A stretch of DNA of 10,552 nt. Origin: JBFIHZ01 sp041601535. Its GTDB lineage: Bacteria; Pseudomonadota; Gammaproteobacteria; Xanthomonadales; SZUA-36. Position 1 is the first letter of the stretch. Every line of letters begins with the position of its first letter. Below, piece by piece: positions 1 through 5,651 of this stretch. The notes under the pieces are model-generated. The model did not search any database. It was not told the origin of the DNA and worked only from the letters and a program-made list of their open reading frames with translations. A program made the position numbers and the translations under genes. Location of the stretch: positions 1 through 10,552 of the forward strand of contig JBFIHZ010000119.1 in NCBI GenBank assembly GCA_041601535.1. The letters are read 5' to 3'.

Positions 1-1
1 A

Positions 2-214
2 GGTAACAGGATATTCACCCATCATTTTATCTTCAGCATCCGCAACGGGGTGGAAAGTTGCTTGCGGGCCATGGGCTATGCCGAGCTCAGGGAAGGCAAG
101 ATCGCGCGCATTCATTTTGTTCGTGTGCCTTACGAACCCGAAGTGTCAATTGATCAGGGCTGCGCCGCGACCAGCGCTGCGGTGGCTGCGGAGAAAAGTC
201 AGGGCGCTTCTTAG
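2..214 (+). CDS. C-terminal fragment of a probable NTF2/SnoaL-like protein (5' end outside window)
   Basis: The frame is open from the first bases to TAG at 212-214, giving about 70 residues that look like real coding sequence. The N-terminus lies beyond the left edge. The stretch AMGYAELREGKIARIHF has the pattern of the last two beta-strands of SnoaL/NTF2-like small domains, where a 'ELRDGKI' turn is common; this is recognition by eye, not a search result. The tail after it (EPEVSIDQG, then Ala/Ser-rich) is probably disordered. No active-site residue can be assigned. It lies in tandem with the exported NTF2-like gene that starts at 477, across a gap of about 260 bases, so the two may be related in function or by old duplication. 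It could also be an unrelated hypothetical protein; the family call is tentative. Confidence 0.55.
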   Translation, partial: GNRIFTHHFIFSIRNGVESCLRAMGYAELREGKIARIHFVRVPYEPEVSIDQGCAATSAAVAAEKSQGAS

Positions 215-476
215 TCAGCAACTGGTGCGCCAGGTCTGTAGCTTCGCTTTGACCGGCGTGCGGTCACCCATTCGCCGGGCCCCAGTTGGGTCAGGTGTGC
301 ACCGCTATCACAAAAATGGCGGTCAGTTGACGGCCAGGCGACCAGCCTGATACCGCCACAACCGGTCGGGTTTCTGCATCGTTTCGTGGCAATACGGCGG
401 CGAGGCCACAGCGCTGTGGCGGTTTCCTCTTTATACTCGAATCACCATTCTGAGCGTGAAGCCGGGGAGAAGTGTC
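215..476. other. Intergenic region with two inverted repeats
   Basis: No convincing gene lies here. A 6-bp stem (TGACCG 250-255 / CGGTCA 261-266, 5-nt loop) follows the upstream stop by about 35 bases; without a T-run it is a poor intrinsic terminator. A perfect 16-bp palindrome, GCCACAGCGCTGTGGC, lies at 405-420, just upstream of a -10-like TATACT at 432-437. The Shine-Dalgarno for the next gene (GGGGAGA, about 463-469) closes the region. Confidence 0.5.
405..437 (+). promoter_or_regulatory. Possible promoter with an operator-like palindrome ahead of the NTF2-like gene
   Basis: TATACT at 432-437 resembles a sigma-70 -10 box. It would start a transcript near 444, giving a leader of about 30 bases that includes the Shine-Dalgarno. 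No good -35 hexamer is found 16-18 bases upstream; that place is taken by the perfect palindrome GCCACAGCGCTGTGGC (405-420). A dyad over a weak -35 fits a regulator-binding site, but this is inference from position only. Confidence 0.3.
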
Positions 477-974
477 ATGTTCCTGTTACAACGGTGTGTG
501 ATATCGGGTTTTACTCTGTTGCTGGCCGCTGGCGTCTGGGCGGCTGAGCCGGGTGGGGGGGTTCTCGCCGCGGAAGATGGGTCTGTGGAGAAGTTGCGGC
601 AGCAGGTGGAGGACACCGAGCGGGCGTTTGCGCAGACCATGGCTGACCGCGATCACACAGCGTTCGTCTCTTTCCTGGATGACGAGACCGTTTTTTTCAA
701 TGGCGACACGCCTTTGCGTGGAAAACAGACCGTGGCCGAGAGCTGGAAGCCGTTTTATGACGGCCCGGACGCACCGTTTTTCTGGGCACCCGAAAGCGTG
801 GTGGTGCTGGATTCGGGCCACCTGGCGCTGAGCAGCGGCCCGGTGCTGAATGCCGCCGGCGCGCAGATCGCCACCTTCAACTCGGTGTGGCGCCGCAACG
901 CGGACGGCCAGTGGAAAATTATTTTTGACAAAGGCAGCCCGCACTGCGGAGACCCGTCAGCGGACACCGAATAA
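477..974 (+). CDS. Exported DUF4440/NTF2-like (SnoaL-superfamily) protein
   Basis: A 165-residue protein. I prefer the ATG at 477 because GGGGAGA ends about 7 bases before it; the in-frame GTG at 456 would add seven residues and has no ribosome site. Residues 1-22 form a Sec signal peptide (Arg6, then a hydrophobic run GFTLLLAAGVWA, cleavage after AA). Residues about 38-153 are a cone-shaped alpha+beta NTF2-like domain: helix VEKLRQQVEDTERAFAQTMA, then DHTAFVSFLDDETVFF, and the final strands FNSVWRRNADGQWKIIFDKG, a typical DUF4440 ending. Such domains bind small hydrophobic ligands or act as enzymes, but no catalytic set can be assigned here. It should be periplasmic. The gene stops 2 bases before the first copy of the GGGGTCAGAGTAAAAA repeat and converges on the DUF4410 gene. 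Confidence 0.85.
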   Translation: MFLLQRCVISGFTLLLAAGVWAAEPGGGVLAAEDGSVEKLRQQVEDTERAFAQTMADRDHTAFVSFLDDETVFFNGDTPLRGKQTVAESWKPFYDGPDAPFFWAPESVVVLDSGHLALSSGPVLNAAGAQIATFNSVWRRNADGQWKIIFDKGSPHCGDPSADTE

Positions 975-976
975 AC

Positions 977-1150
977 AATAATTGGGGTCAGAGTAAAAAC
1001 CGGTCCAAAACCATATTTGGGGTCAGAGTAAAAACTTTCTGGCCAATCCCGAAAGTTGGGGAATGGCCGACTGGTTTCTACTCTGACTCCAATTATTTAG
1101 CGACTCTCTGAAAATCGAAGATGTCGAATTTTTACTCTGACCCCAAATAT
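977..1150. repeat. Repeat cluster 1: four copies of the GGGGTCAGAGTAAAAA element (+,+,-,-)
   Basis: Cores lie at 984-999 (+, exact), 1019-1034 (+, exact), 1075-1090 (-, two mismatches, read as GGAGTCAGAGTAGAAA) and 1129-1144 (-, exact). The flanks pair copies 1 and 3 (AATAATTGG / CCAATTATT... with AAAC / GTTT at the inner ends) and copies 2 and 4 (ATATTTGG / CCAAATAT), so two inverted-repeat pairs interleave. The spacer between copies 2 and 3 holds a weaker dyad (GGCCAATCCC ... GGGGAATGGCC). The cluster fills almost the whole gap between two convergent genes: 2 bases from one stop codon and 7 from the other. Confidence 0.9.
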
Positions 1151-1157
1151 ACGGGTG

Positions 1158-1709
1158 TCAGGTTTTTTTGGACTTGGTTTTCGGGTACAGAGCCTTGTTC
1201 AGGAACGCGTTGACCTTTTCGGCGAAATCCCGCACGCCTTTGCGGTCGTCACCGCCGCCGAATCCGGCCCATTTGCGGTCGATGATTTCGTCAGCATGAA
1301 TCACGTTGCCGGTGGACTTGTCTTTCAGCCAGGCATCAACCGCCAGCTTCTGTTTGCCGGCCCCCATGCCGACAAAATATCGCAGCGCCTGGTTGCCGGC
1401 CTTGAAGTCGGTAACGGTGCCGCCAAACACCAGCGCGCTGGCTTCATCCGGGCAGCTTGATTCGCCTTCCTTGACCGCCGTCAGGCCGTTTTCCGCGCGG
1501 ATGATTTCGCCCACGGTTGCGTGCTGGAACTGTTCCAGAAATTCCACCGGGGTGGCTGCGGCGCGCTCGTATTCACGGGTGGAGAAATTGTTGCGGTCGA
1601 CTTCAAACATGGCGATCTCAACGCAATCATAGGAACTTGCCAACAGCGGGGCGGACAGCAGCGCCAGTGTTGCGGCAAGGTACTTCAAAACCGGGAATGG
1701 GTGGAACAT
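1158..1709 (-). CDS. Exported DUF4410 domain protein
   Basis: A 183-residue protein. The frame is open 41 codons further upstream, but the ATG at 1709 is favoured by an excellent ribosome site (AGGAGGGG, 4-6 bases upstream) and by the signal peptide it begins (residues 1-25, LKYLAATLALLSAPLLAS). Residues about 90-175 match the DUF4410 pattern as I know it: FGGTVTDFKAGNQALRYFVGMGAGKQKLAVDAWLKD, with the Gly-rich RYFVGMGAGK turn, a D-x-x-TG strand (DKSTGNVIHA) and a Gly-rich GFGGGDD, followed by a C-terminal helix and a Lys-rich tail. Cys29 and Cys86 could form a disulfide. Proteins of this group are small exported or lipoprotein-like factors of unknown role; this one has no lipobox and is likely periplasmic. 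It is divergent from the amidase gene. Confidence 0.82.
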   Translation of the reverse strand: MFHPFPVLKYLAATLALLSAPLLASSYDCVEIAMFEVDRNNFSTREYERAAATPVEFLEQFQHATVGEIIRAENGLTAVKEGESSCPDEASALVFGGTVTDFKAGNQALRYFVGMGAGKQKLAVDAWLKDKSTGNVIHADEIIDRKWAGFGGGDDRKGVRDFAEKVNAFLNKALYPKTKSKKT

Positions 1710-1925
1710 GGAACCCCTCCTGAACGGTGTCCGCGAACCCGGCCCGGGTGCGCGGAACTGACAACTTGAATAGAGAGAGTCTGGCTGCTCCTGGCTTGGC
1801 CGTTGCGGGGCGCAACAGCCGGGCTGGATCATTGCTGATGATATGCCTGTCGCGGGCGCTTGTCATCGCATTTGCGTCTACAATTTGTACTCTCAGCAGC
1901 GGCAACCAGGCAGGATGAATCGGCT
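1710..1925. promoter_or_regulatory. Divergent intergenic region between the DUF4410 and amidase genes
   Basis: This 216-bp gap must carry promoters for both genes. On the + side TACAAT (1879-1884) is a fair -10 box. TTGTCA at 1860-1865 resembles a -35, but the 13-base spacer is too short, so the pair is doubtful. On the - side an imperfect inverted repeat with 11-base arms (1731-1755, loop GCC, one internal mismatch) lies in the leader just before the DUF4410 ribosome site. A third hairpin, GTTGCG-GGG-CGCAAC, lies at 1802-1816. None is followed by a T-run in either direction. Confidence 0.4.
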
Positions 1926-3263
1926 ATGTATGTTATTGAAGAAACCGTCGAACAATTGCAGGCGGGGGAAGTGACATCCCAGGCATTGGTCGAAGTCTGC
2001 CTGGGCGCGATCGAGGATAAGGCGGGTGAGGGGGAGCGCGCCTTTCGCCGGGTCTACCGCAGCGAGGCCCTGGCACAGGCGCGAGCGGTGGATGGCCTGA
2101 GAAAGGCCGGCGCGCACCTGCCGCCGTTCGCCGGCGTGCCGGTTTCCATCAAGGACCTGTTTGATGTGCAGGGCGAGCCAACGCCGGCTGGCTCGAAGGT
2201 GCTGCAGGATGCTGCGCTGGCTACGGCTGATGCGCCGGTGGTGGCGCGACTGCGCGCGGCTGGCTTTATCCTGGTCGGGCGCACCAATATGACCGAGTTC
2301 GCCTACTCCGGCGTGGGCCTGAACCCGCATTTTGGCACGCCGCGCAACCCGTATGACCGGGCAGCGGCGCGCCTGCCGGGCGGCTCATCCTCCGGTGCGG
2401 CCATTTCGGTTACCGACGCCATGGCCGCCGGTGCCATCGGTACCGATACCGGTGGCTCGTGCCGCATTCCGGCCGCATTGACGGGTATTGTCGGCTACAA
2501 GCCAACCGCACGGCGCGTGCCCTTGCAAGGGGCGTTGCCGCTATCACCCTCGCTGGATTCGGTGGGCCCGCTGGCGGCAACCGTCACATCCTGTGAGTTG
2601 TTGGATGGGGTGATCTCGGGTGGCGGAGGCGCACGCCTGGCCGCGCCGCCACCGTCCAACATCCGCCTGGCCGCGGCTCAGTCGCTGGTGCTGGATGGCA
2701 TGGATGATGCAGTGGCGGAAGTATTCGGTGACGCGCTCGATACCTTGTCCTCCCATGGGGTGGGCGTGACTGATGTCGCGCTGAAGGAATTTCTGGATTT
2801 GCCCGCCATCAATGCCAAGGGTGGGCTGGCCGCCGCCGAAGCCTGGGCCTTTCACCAGGATATGCTGACCGAACGGGAAGCAGAATACGACCCAAGGGTG
2901 GCCGCCCGCATCAAGGCCGGCGGGACCCAGTCAGCGGCTGATTATCTGCGGGTAATGGCCGCCCGAAGTGCCATGCAGGCCAGCGTAAACCTGACGTTTG
3001 ACCACTACGACGCCATCGTAATGCCGACGGTGCCGCTGATCGCGCCACCGATCGCCGCGCTGGCTCAGGACGAGGATTACTTCCGCATCAACGGCCTGAT
3101 GCTGCGCAACCCGTCCATCGCCAACTTCCTTGACCTGTGCGCCATATCCCTGCCGTGCCACGCCGCCGGCGATGCGCCGGTCGGTCTGATGCTGGTCGGC
3201 CCGGCCAATGGCGATCAGCGCCTGTTCGCGCTGGCGCGGGCTATAGCGCGTTTGCTGCAATAA
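1926..3263 (+). CDS. Amidase signature (AS) family hydrolase
   Basis: A 445-residue cytoplasmic enzyme with no signal peptide. It hydrolyses a carboxylic amide; the substrate cannot be told from sequence. The ATG at 1926 is chosen because AGGA sits 10 bases upstream and MYVIEETVEQLQAGEVTSQALV is the usual helical start of the family; a TTG at 1860 is in frame but has little support. The Ser-cisSer-Lys triad is complete: Lys76 (PVSIKDLFD), Ser154 (PGGSSSGAA) and nucleophile Ser178 (GTDTGGSCRIPAA). The oxyanion-loop region and the NMTEFAYSGVGLNPHFGTPRNP segment are also present. The length is normal. It may be related to GatA, but no gatB or gatC neighbours exist, so a stand-alone amidase (aryl- or alkyl-amide, allophanate-type or similar) is more likely. 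It converges on the beta-helix gene across repeat cluster 2. Confidence 0.93.
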   Translation: MYVIEETVEQLQAGEVTSQALVEVCLGAIEDKAGEGERAFRRVYRSEALAQARAVDGLRKAGAHLPPFAGVPVSIKDLFDVQGEPTPAGSKVLQDAALATADAPVVARLRAAGFILVGRTNMTEFAYSGVGLNPHFGTPRNPYDRAAARLPGGSSSGAAISVTDAMAAGAIGTDTGGSCRIPAALTGIVGYKPTARRVPLQGALPLSPSLDSVGPLAATVTSCELLDGVISGGGGARLAAPPPSNIRLAAAQSLVLDGMDDAVAEVFGDALDTLSSHGVGVTDVALKEFLDLPAINAKGGLAAAEAWAFHQDMLTEREAEYDPRVAARIKAGGTQSAADYLRVMAARSAMQASVNLTFDHYDAIVMPTVPLIAPPIAALAQDEDYFRINGLMLRNPSIANFLDLCAISLPCHAAGDAPVGLMLVGPANGDQRLFALARAIARLLQ

Positions 3264-3277
3264 CCAGTGGGACAAAA

Positions 3278-3372
3278 CCATATTTGGGGTCAGAGTAAAA
3301 ATTAATTTTTACTCTGACCCCAAATATCGCCAAATATCGGTTCAGCCAGTTTTTACTCTGACCCCAAATATG
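3278..3372. repeat. Repeat cluster 2: three copies of the GGGGTCAGAGTAAAAA element (+,-,-)
   Basis: Exact cores lie at 3286-3301 (+), 3306-3321 (-) and 3350-3365 (-). Copies 1 and 2 abut to form a perfect 48-bp palindrome. Copies 1 and 3 also match outside the core (CCATATTT / AAATATGG), so copy 1 can pair with either partner. A 10-bp unit, CCAAATATCG, is repeated in tandem at 3320-3339 at the edge of copy 2. The cluster starts 14 bases after the amidase stop codon and ends 13 bases before the stop of the convergent beta-helix gene. The 28 bases leading into copy 1 (CAAAACCATATTT plus core) are identical to those at copy 2 of cluster 1. Confidence 0.92.
3280..3327. repeat. Perfect 48-bp palindrome formed by two abutting repeats
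   Basis: Bases 3280-3303 (ATATTTGG...AAAAATT) are the exact reverse complement of 3304-3327, with no spacer at the centre (ATTAAT). In RNA this gives a stem of up to about 22 bp from either strand; in supercoiled DNA it could form a cruciform. No T-run follows on either strand, so it is not a textbook intrinsic terminator, though it could stabilise or block 3' ends of both convergent transcripts. Confidence 0.93.
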
Positions 3373-3385
3373 GTCGAGCGGATGA

Positions 3386-4651
3386 TCAGGGCAGGTCTTC
3401 GAAGCCGTCGGCAAAGTCCAGCGGGGCGGAGACTTCCACCGCGCCTGAATCGCATTGCGCGCCGGACGGGCGCTCAACGCCGCGTTGGTCGTCGGCCAGC
3501 GGGACATCATTAAGATCGTTGCAGGCGGCCAGCGGTACGCGGTCGATGGCGGGACTGCCCGCACCGGGCAGCCGCGTCTGGGTGGGCCCGCCGTTATCGG
3601 CCAGCGCGGCCAGCAGGGCATCGCTGCTTTGCACGTCACCGGTGGAGCTAAAAGCACAGGTTGTGTCGCTCAAGACGTTGTAACCCAATGAAACGGGCAG
3701 ATCACCAAACTGGCAGTTATCGTGCGTGCTGGTTTGCAGCACCGAGTTACCCACTTCAAACACATGGCTGTCGTCAAAACTGAAAAACGACAGGTTTTGC
3801 GCCGTATTGTCGGCAATGGTGGAAAACAGGATGGTCACATTGCCATTGCTGGCGCGGATGCCACCACCGAACAGGTTGCCGCTGATGGTTGAGTTAATGA
3901 TATTGATCTGCCCATTACCATCCACCTCGATCACCTTGCCACTTAAGTCATCGCCATTGCCGGTCACGGTGGATGAGTCCAGCGTCAGGTTGCAGCCCTG
4001 ACAGTAAATGGCAGCAGCCGTGCGGTTGCCCACGCCGGCCTCGATGGTGACATTGCCCTGCAGCAGGGAGTCTTCAATAAGCACCGTCGCGTCGGTTGAA
4101 GCCCGCACCGCTCCACCGAGTTTAGCCCCGTTATTCAATAGATGAACCCGGCTCAGGAGCAGGTTGTTGGGGTCGACCACTCCGGGGTTGACGTTAATGG
4201 CACCGCCGACACTGGCATCCGCATCGGTTGCGCCATTCTGGATGGTCAGGTCAGTGATGGTCACGTTGGCAGCGGAGGTGGAGAAAAAGCGGTCAATACC
4301 GCCGGCATCCAGCCAGGTAACACCAGCACCGGCGCCATTGATGATCAGCTCACTGCTGACGATATCCAGATCGCCCAGCGCAGCTGCATCGTCGGTGCCA
4401 TCAATGGTCAGCGTATAGGTGCCAGCGGGTATGGTGATGGTATCCGCTCCAGCCAGCGCGTTGGTTTCCATAATGGCGGCCCTGACTGTGCAATCGCCGC
4501 CGGCCGGCGTCGCTTCGCACACGCCGTTACCGGGTACGGCATCGGTCAGGTCAGTGGTGGTATTTACGGTGAAGCTGGCCGCCTGGGCTGCCGTGCAAGT
4601 CAGCAGCAGGGTGGCGCAGAGGTTCTTCAGAAAACGCGGGATATTACTCAT
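3386..4651 (-). CDS. Secreted right-handed parallel beta-helix protein with CSLREAI and choice-of-anchor-Q features
   Basis: A 421-residue protein. The ATG at 4651 is preceded by GGGAGA 10 bases upstream and begins a Sec signal peptide (residues 1-25, FLKNLCATLLLTCTAAQA); the open frame continues upstream without coding character. After the signal, SFTVNTTTDLTDAVPGNGVCE...CTVRAAIMETNA is the CSLREAI-type N-terminal cap (Cys45/Cys54). Residues about 65-330 are rungs of a beta-helix with repeated 'N-x-T-I-x-x-S-T-I' type turns (NVTITDLTIQNG, LTLDSSTVTGNG, INIINSTISGN, VTILFSTIADN). The end (LADNGGPTQTRLPGAGSPAID ... DDQRGVERPSGAQCDSGAVE) matches the choice-of-anchor-Q domain. The last nine residues are FADGFEDLP, with a DGFE tail motif. 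No catalytic residues can be named; polysaccharide binding or cleavage and surface adhesion are both possible. It lies downstream of, and on the same strand as, the M23 gene. Confidence 0.87.
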   Translation of the reverse strand: MSNIPRFLKNLCATLLLTCTAAQAASFTVNTTTDLTDAVPGNGVCEATPAGGDCTVRAAIMETNALAGADTITIPAGTYTLTIDGTDDAAALGDLDIVSSELIINGAGAGVTWLDAGGIDRFFSTSAANVTITDLTIQNGATDADASVGGAINVNPGVVDPNNLLLSRVHLLNNGAKLGGAVRASTDATVLIEDSLLQGNVTIEAGVGNRTAAAIYCQGCNLTLDSSTVTGNGDDLSGKVIEVDGNGQINIINSTISGNLFGGGIRASNGNVTILFSTIADNTAQNLSFFSFDDSHVFEVGNSVLQTSTHDNCQFGDLPVSLGYNVLSDTTCAFSSTGDVQSSDALLAALADNGGPTQTRLPGAGSPAIDRVPLAACNDLNDVPLADDQRGVERPSGAQCDSGAVEVSAPLDFADGFEDLP

Positions 4652-5020
4652 TCTGATTGGTTCTCCCAAAGGCCAGGCCAGAATGGCAGCGTTCTGACCA
4701 AAGAACCCCTTGATGATGTGCCGCCAGACCTGCGGGCGGCACCTGCCTGTCAATAACGTTATTACGATCTGGCGGATATTTCCACACAAAATTCCCTCGA
4801 TGGGCGCTGCTCCGTGCTGATTGTGCGGGCGGATTTCGGCAGATTTTGATGGCTCTTGCGCGTTATCGAGATGCCGCAAGCGAGCCTGACCTGCATCCCT
4901 TCAATTCATCATCTTCATGGTCAGATGGATTGTAGAACTTGCCAATTGTTGCAAATTTGTCGGTCAGGCCAGCGATCCCGAAGCGCTACAGAACCATCGG
5001 CGACGGCCCTCTGACCGGCT
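4652..5020. other. Intergenic region upstream of the beta-helix gene
   Basis: I see no gene in these 369 bases. From the beta-helix side, a perfect 8-bp stem (GTGCCGCC 4718-4725 / GGCGGCAC 4735-4742, 9-nt loop) and a 12-bp palindrome AATAACGTTATT (4752-4763) lie 65-115 bases upstream of the start, where leader or operator elements would be expected. Next to the M23 stop codon, CGGTCAG (4961-4967) and CTGACCG (5011-5017) can pair across 43 bases; a short GGCC run extends the match, but there is no T-run, so a terminator call is weak. None of the GGGGTCAGAGTAAAAA repeats occurs here. Confidence 0.5.
4718..4763 (-). promoter_or_regulatory. Possible leader hairpin plus 12-bp palindrome upstream of the beta-helix gene
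   Basis: Read on the - strand, the AT-rich palindrome AATAACGTTATT comes first, followed by TTGACA and then the GC-rich 8-bp hairpin. The spacing suits an operator or promoter element and a leader hairpin. No clear -10 box lies 17 bases after TTGACA, so no promoter is assigned. Confidence 0.25.
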
Positions 5021-5641
5021 CTAATTGCGCGCCTGAAAAAAGCCAAACGGGTTAATCGCCTCGCCCCGCCACCAGTCGTCCGAGCCCTGCATATCGTGCA
5101 CGGCAAAGTGCAGATGGGGTGCGTCCTGCGGCGCGTTGCCCGAGGTGCCCACATAGCCCAGCACCGTACCGGCTTTCACTTCCAATCCTTCGGTGATGCC
5201 CTCGGCATACGCTTCCAGGTGGGCGTAATACAGTATGTAGTCGTGCTGTTTCAGCGCCAGGTAGATGGTGTTGCCGCCGCGCTTGCTGACAAACAGTTTG
5301 CGGATTACACCGTCGGCTGCGGCGATTACCGGCGTGCCACGCGGCGCCATGATGTCCATGCCTTCGTGGGTGCGCGCGCCGGAGCGGGCATCGCCCCAGT
5401 TATCCTCCAGCGCACTGGCCGCAACACCCAGAACCGGCAGCTGCCATTGACCCGCTGCATGCTCAGCGGCGGCGTCGCCCGGTTTTTTGGCAGGAGCGGC
5501 GGATGTTTCCGGCGTCGTGCTGGCGTCGGCCACGGCCTTGGTACTCTTTGCCGCCTTCGCAGTCGGGGTAACCGGGCTCTTGTCAGCCCCACAGCCCGCC
5601 AGCAGCAGTGTCACTAAAACCAGTCGGCATGGATTGTGCAT
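5021..5641 (-). CDS. M23 (LytM-type) peptidoglycan endopeptidase lipoprotein
   Basis: A 206-residue protein with a strong ribosome site (GGGAGG, 4 bases before the ATG). Residues 1-16 are a lipoprotein signal and LLLAGC is the lipobox, with lipidated Cys17. The +2 residue is Gly, not Asp, so outer-membrane sorting is expected. Residues 18-65 are an Ala/Thr/Pro/Lys-rich linker. Residues about 66-185 form the M23 zinc metallopeptidase fold with every ligand in place: His92 and Asp96 (THEGMDI), plus His176 and His178 (PHLHFAV); His141 (YYAHLEAY) is the usual catalytic histidine. It is therefore likely active, unlike the degenerate EnvC/NlpD type, and probably cuts peptide cross-links in murein. 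It stands back to back with the M15 peptidase gene, which suggests linked control. Confidence 0.92.
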   Translation of the reverse strand: MHNPCRLVLVTLLLAGCGADKSPVTPTAKAAKSTKAVADASTTPETSAAPAKKPGDAAAEHAAGQWQLPVLGVAASALEDNWGDARSGARTHEGMDIMAPRGTPVIAAADGVIRKLFVSKRGGNTIYLALKQHDYILYYAHLEAYAEGITEGLEVKAGTVLGYVGTSGNAPQDAPHLHFAVHDMQGSDDWWRGEAINPFGFFQARN

Positions 5642-5651
5642 TTACCCTCCC

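Noticed and set aside
78..350. Open frame of 90 codons on the + strand, Arg-rich
   Set aside because: It overlaps the better-supported fragment at 2-214 in another frame, lacks a ribosome site and has an amino-acid make-up typical of out-of-frame GC-rich DNA.
977..1150. CRISPR array
   Set aside because: The repeats are in both orientations with unequal spacing, the units are too short and there is no cas gene.
1860..1884. Sigma-70 promoter TTGTCA / TACAAT for the amidase gene
   Set aside because: The spacer is 13 bases, too short for a normal -35/-10 pair; only the -10-like box is kept, as a weak suggestion.
1926..3263. GatA subunit of the Asp/Glu-tRNA amidotransferase
   Set aside because: No gatB or gatC gene lies nearby, and the whole family shares the same triad; a stand-alone amidase is the safer call.
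3280..3327. Classic bidirectional Rho-independent terminator
   Set aside because: The stem is long, but no run of T follows on either strand; the T/A runs are in the middle of the hairpin.
977..3372. Composite transposon carrying the DUF4410 and amidase genes between repeat clusters 1 and 2
   Set aside because: The clusters are not clean inverted ends, no target duplication is seen, no transposase is present and the genes look like ordinary chromosomal ones; a third cluster lies elsewhere.
4142..4756. Open frame of 204 codons on the + strand opposite the beta-helix gene
   Set aside because: It is antisense to a clear secreted protein with a signal peptide and known domain pattern; its product shows no recognisable fold.
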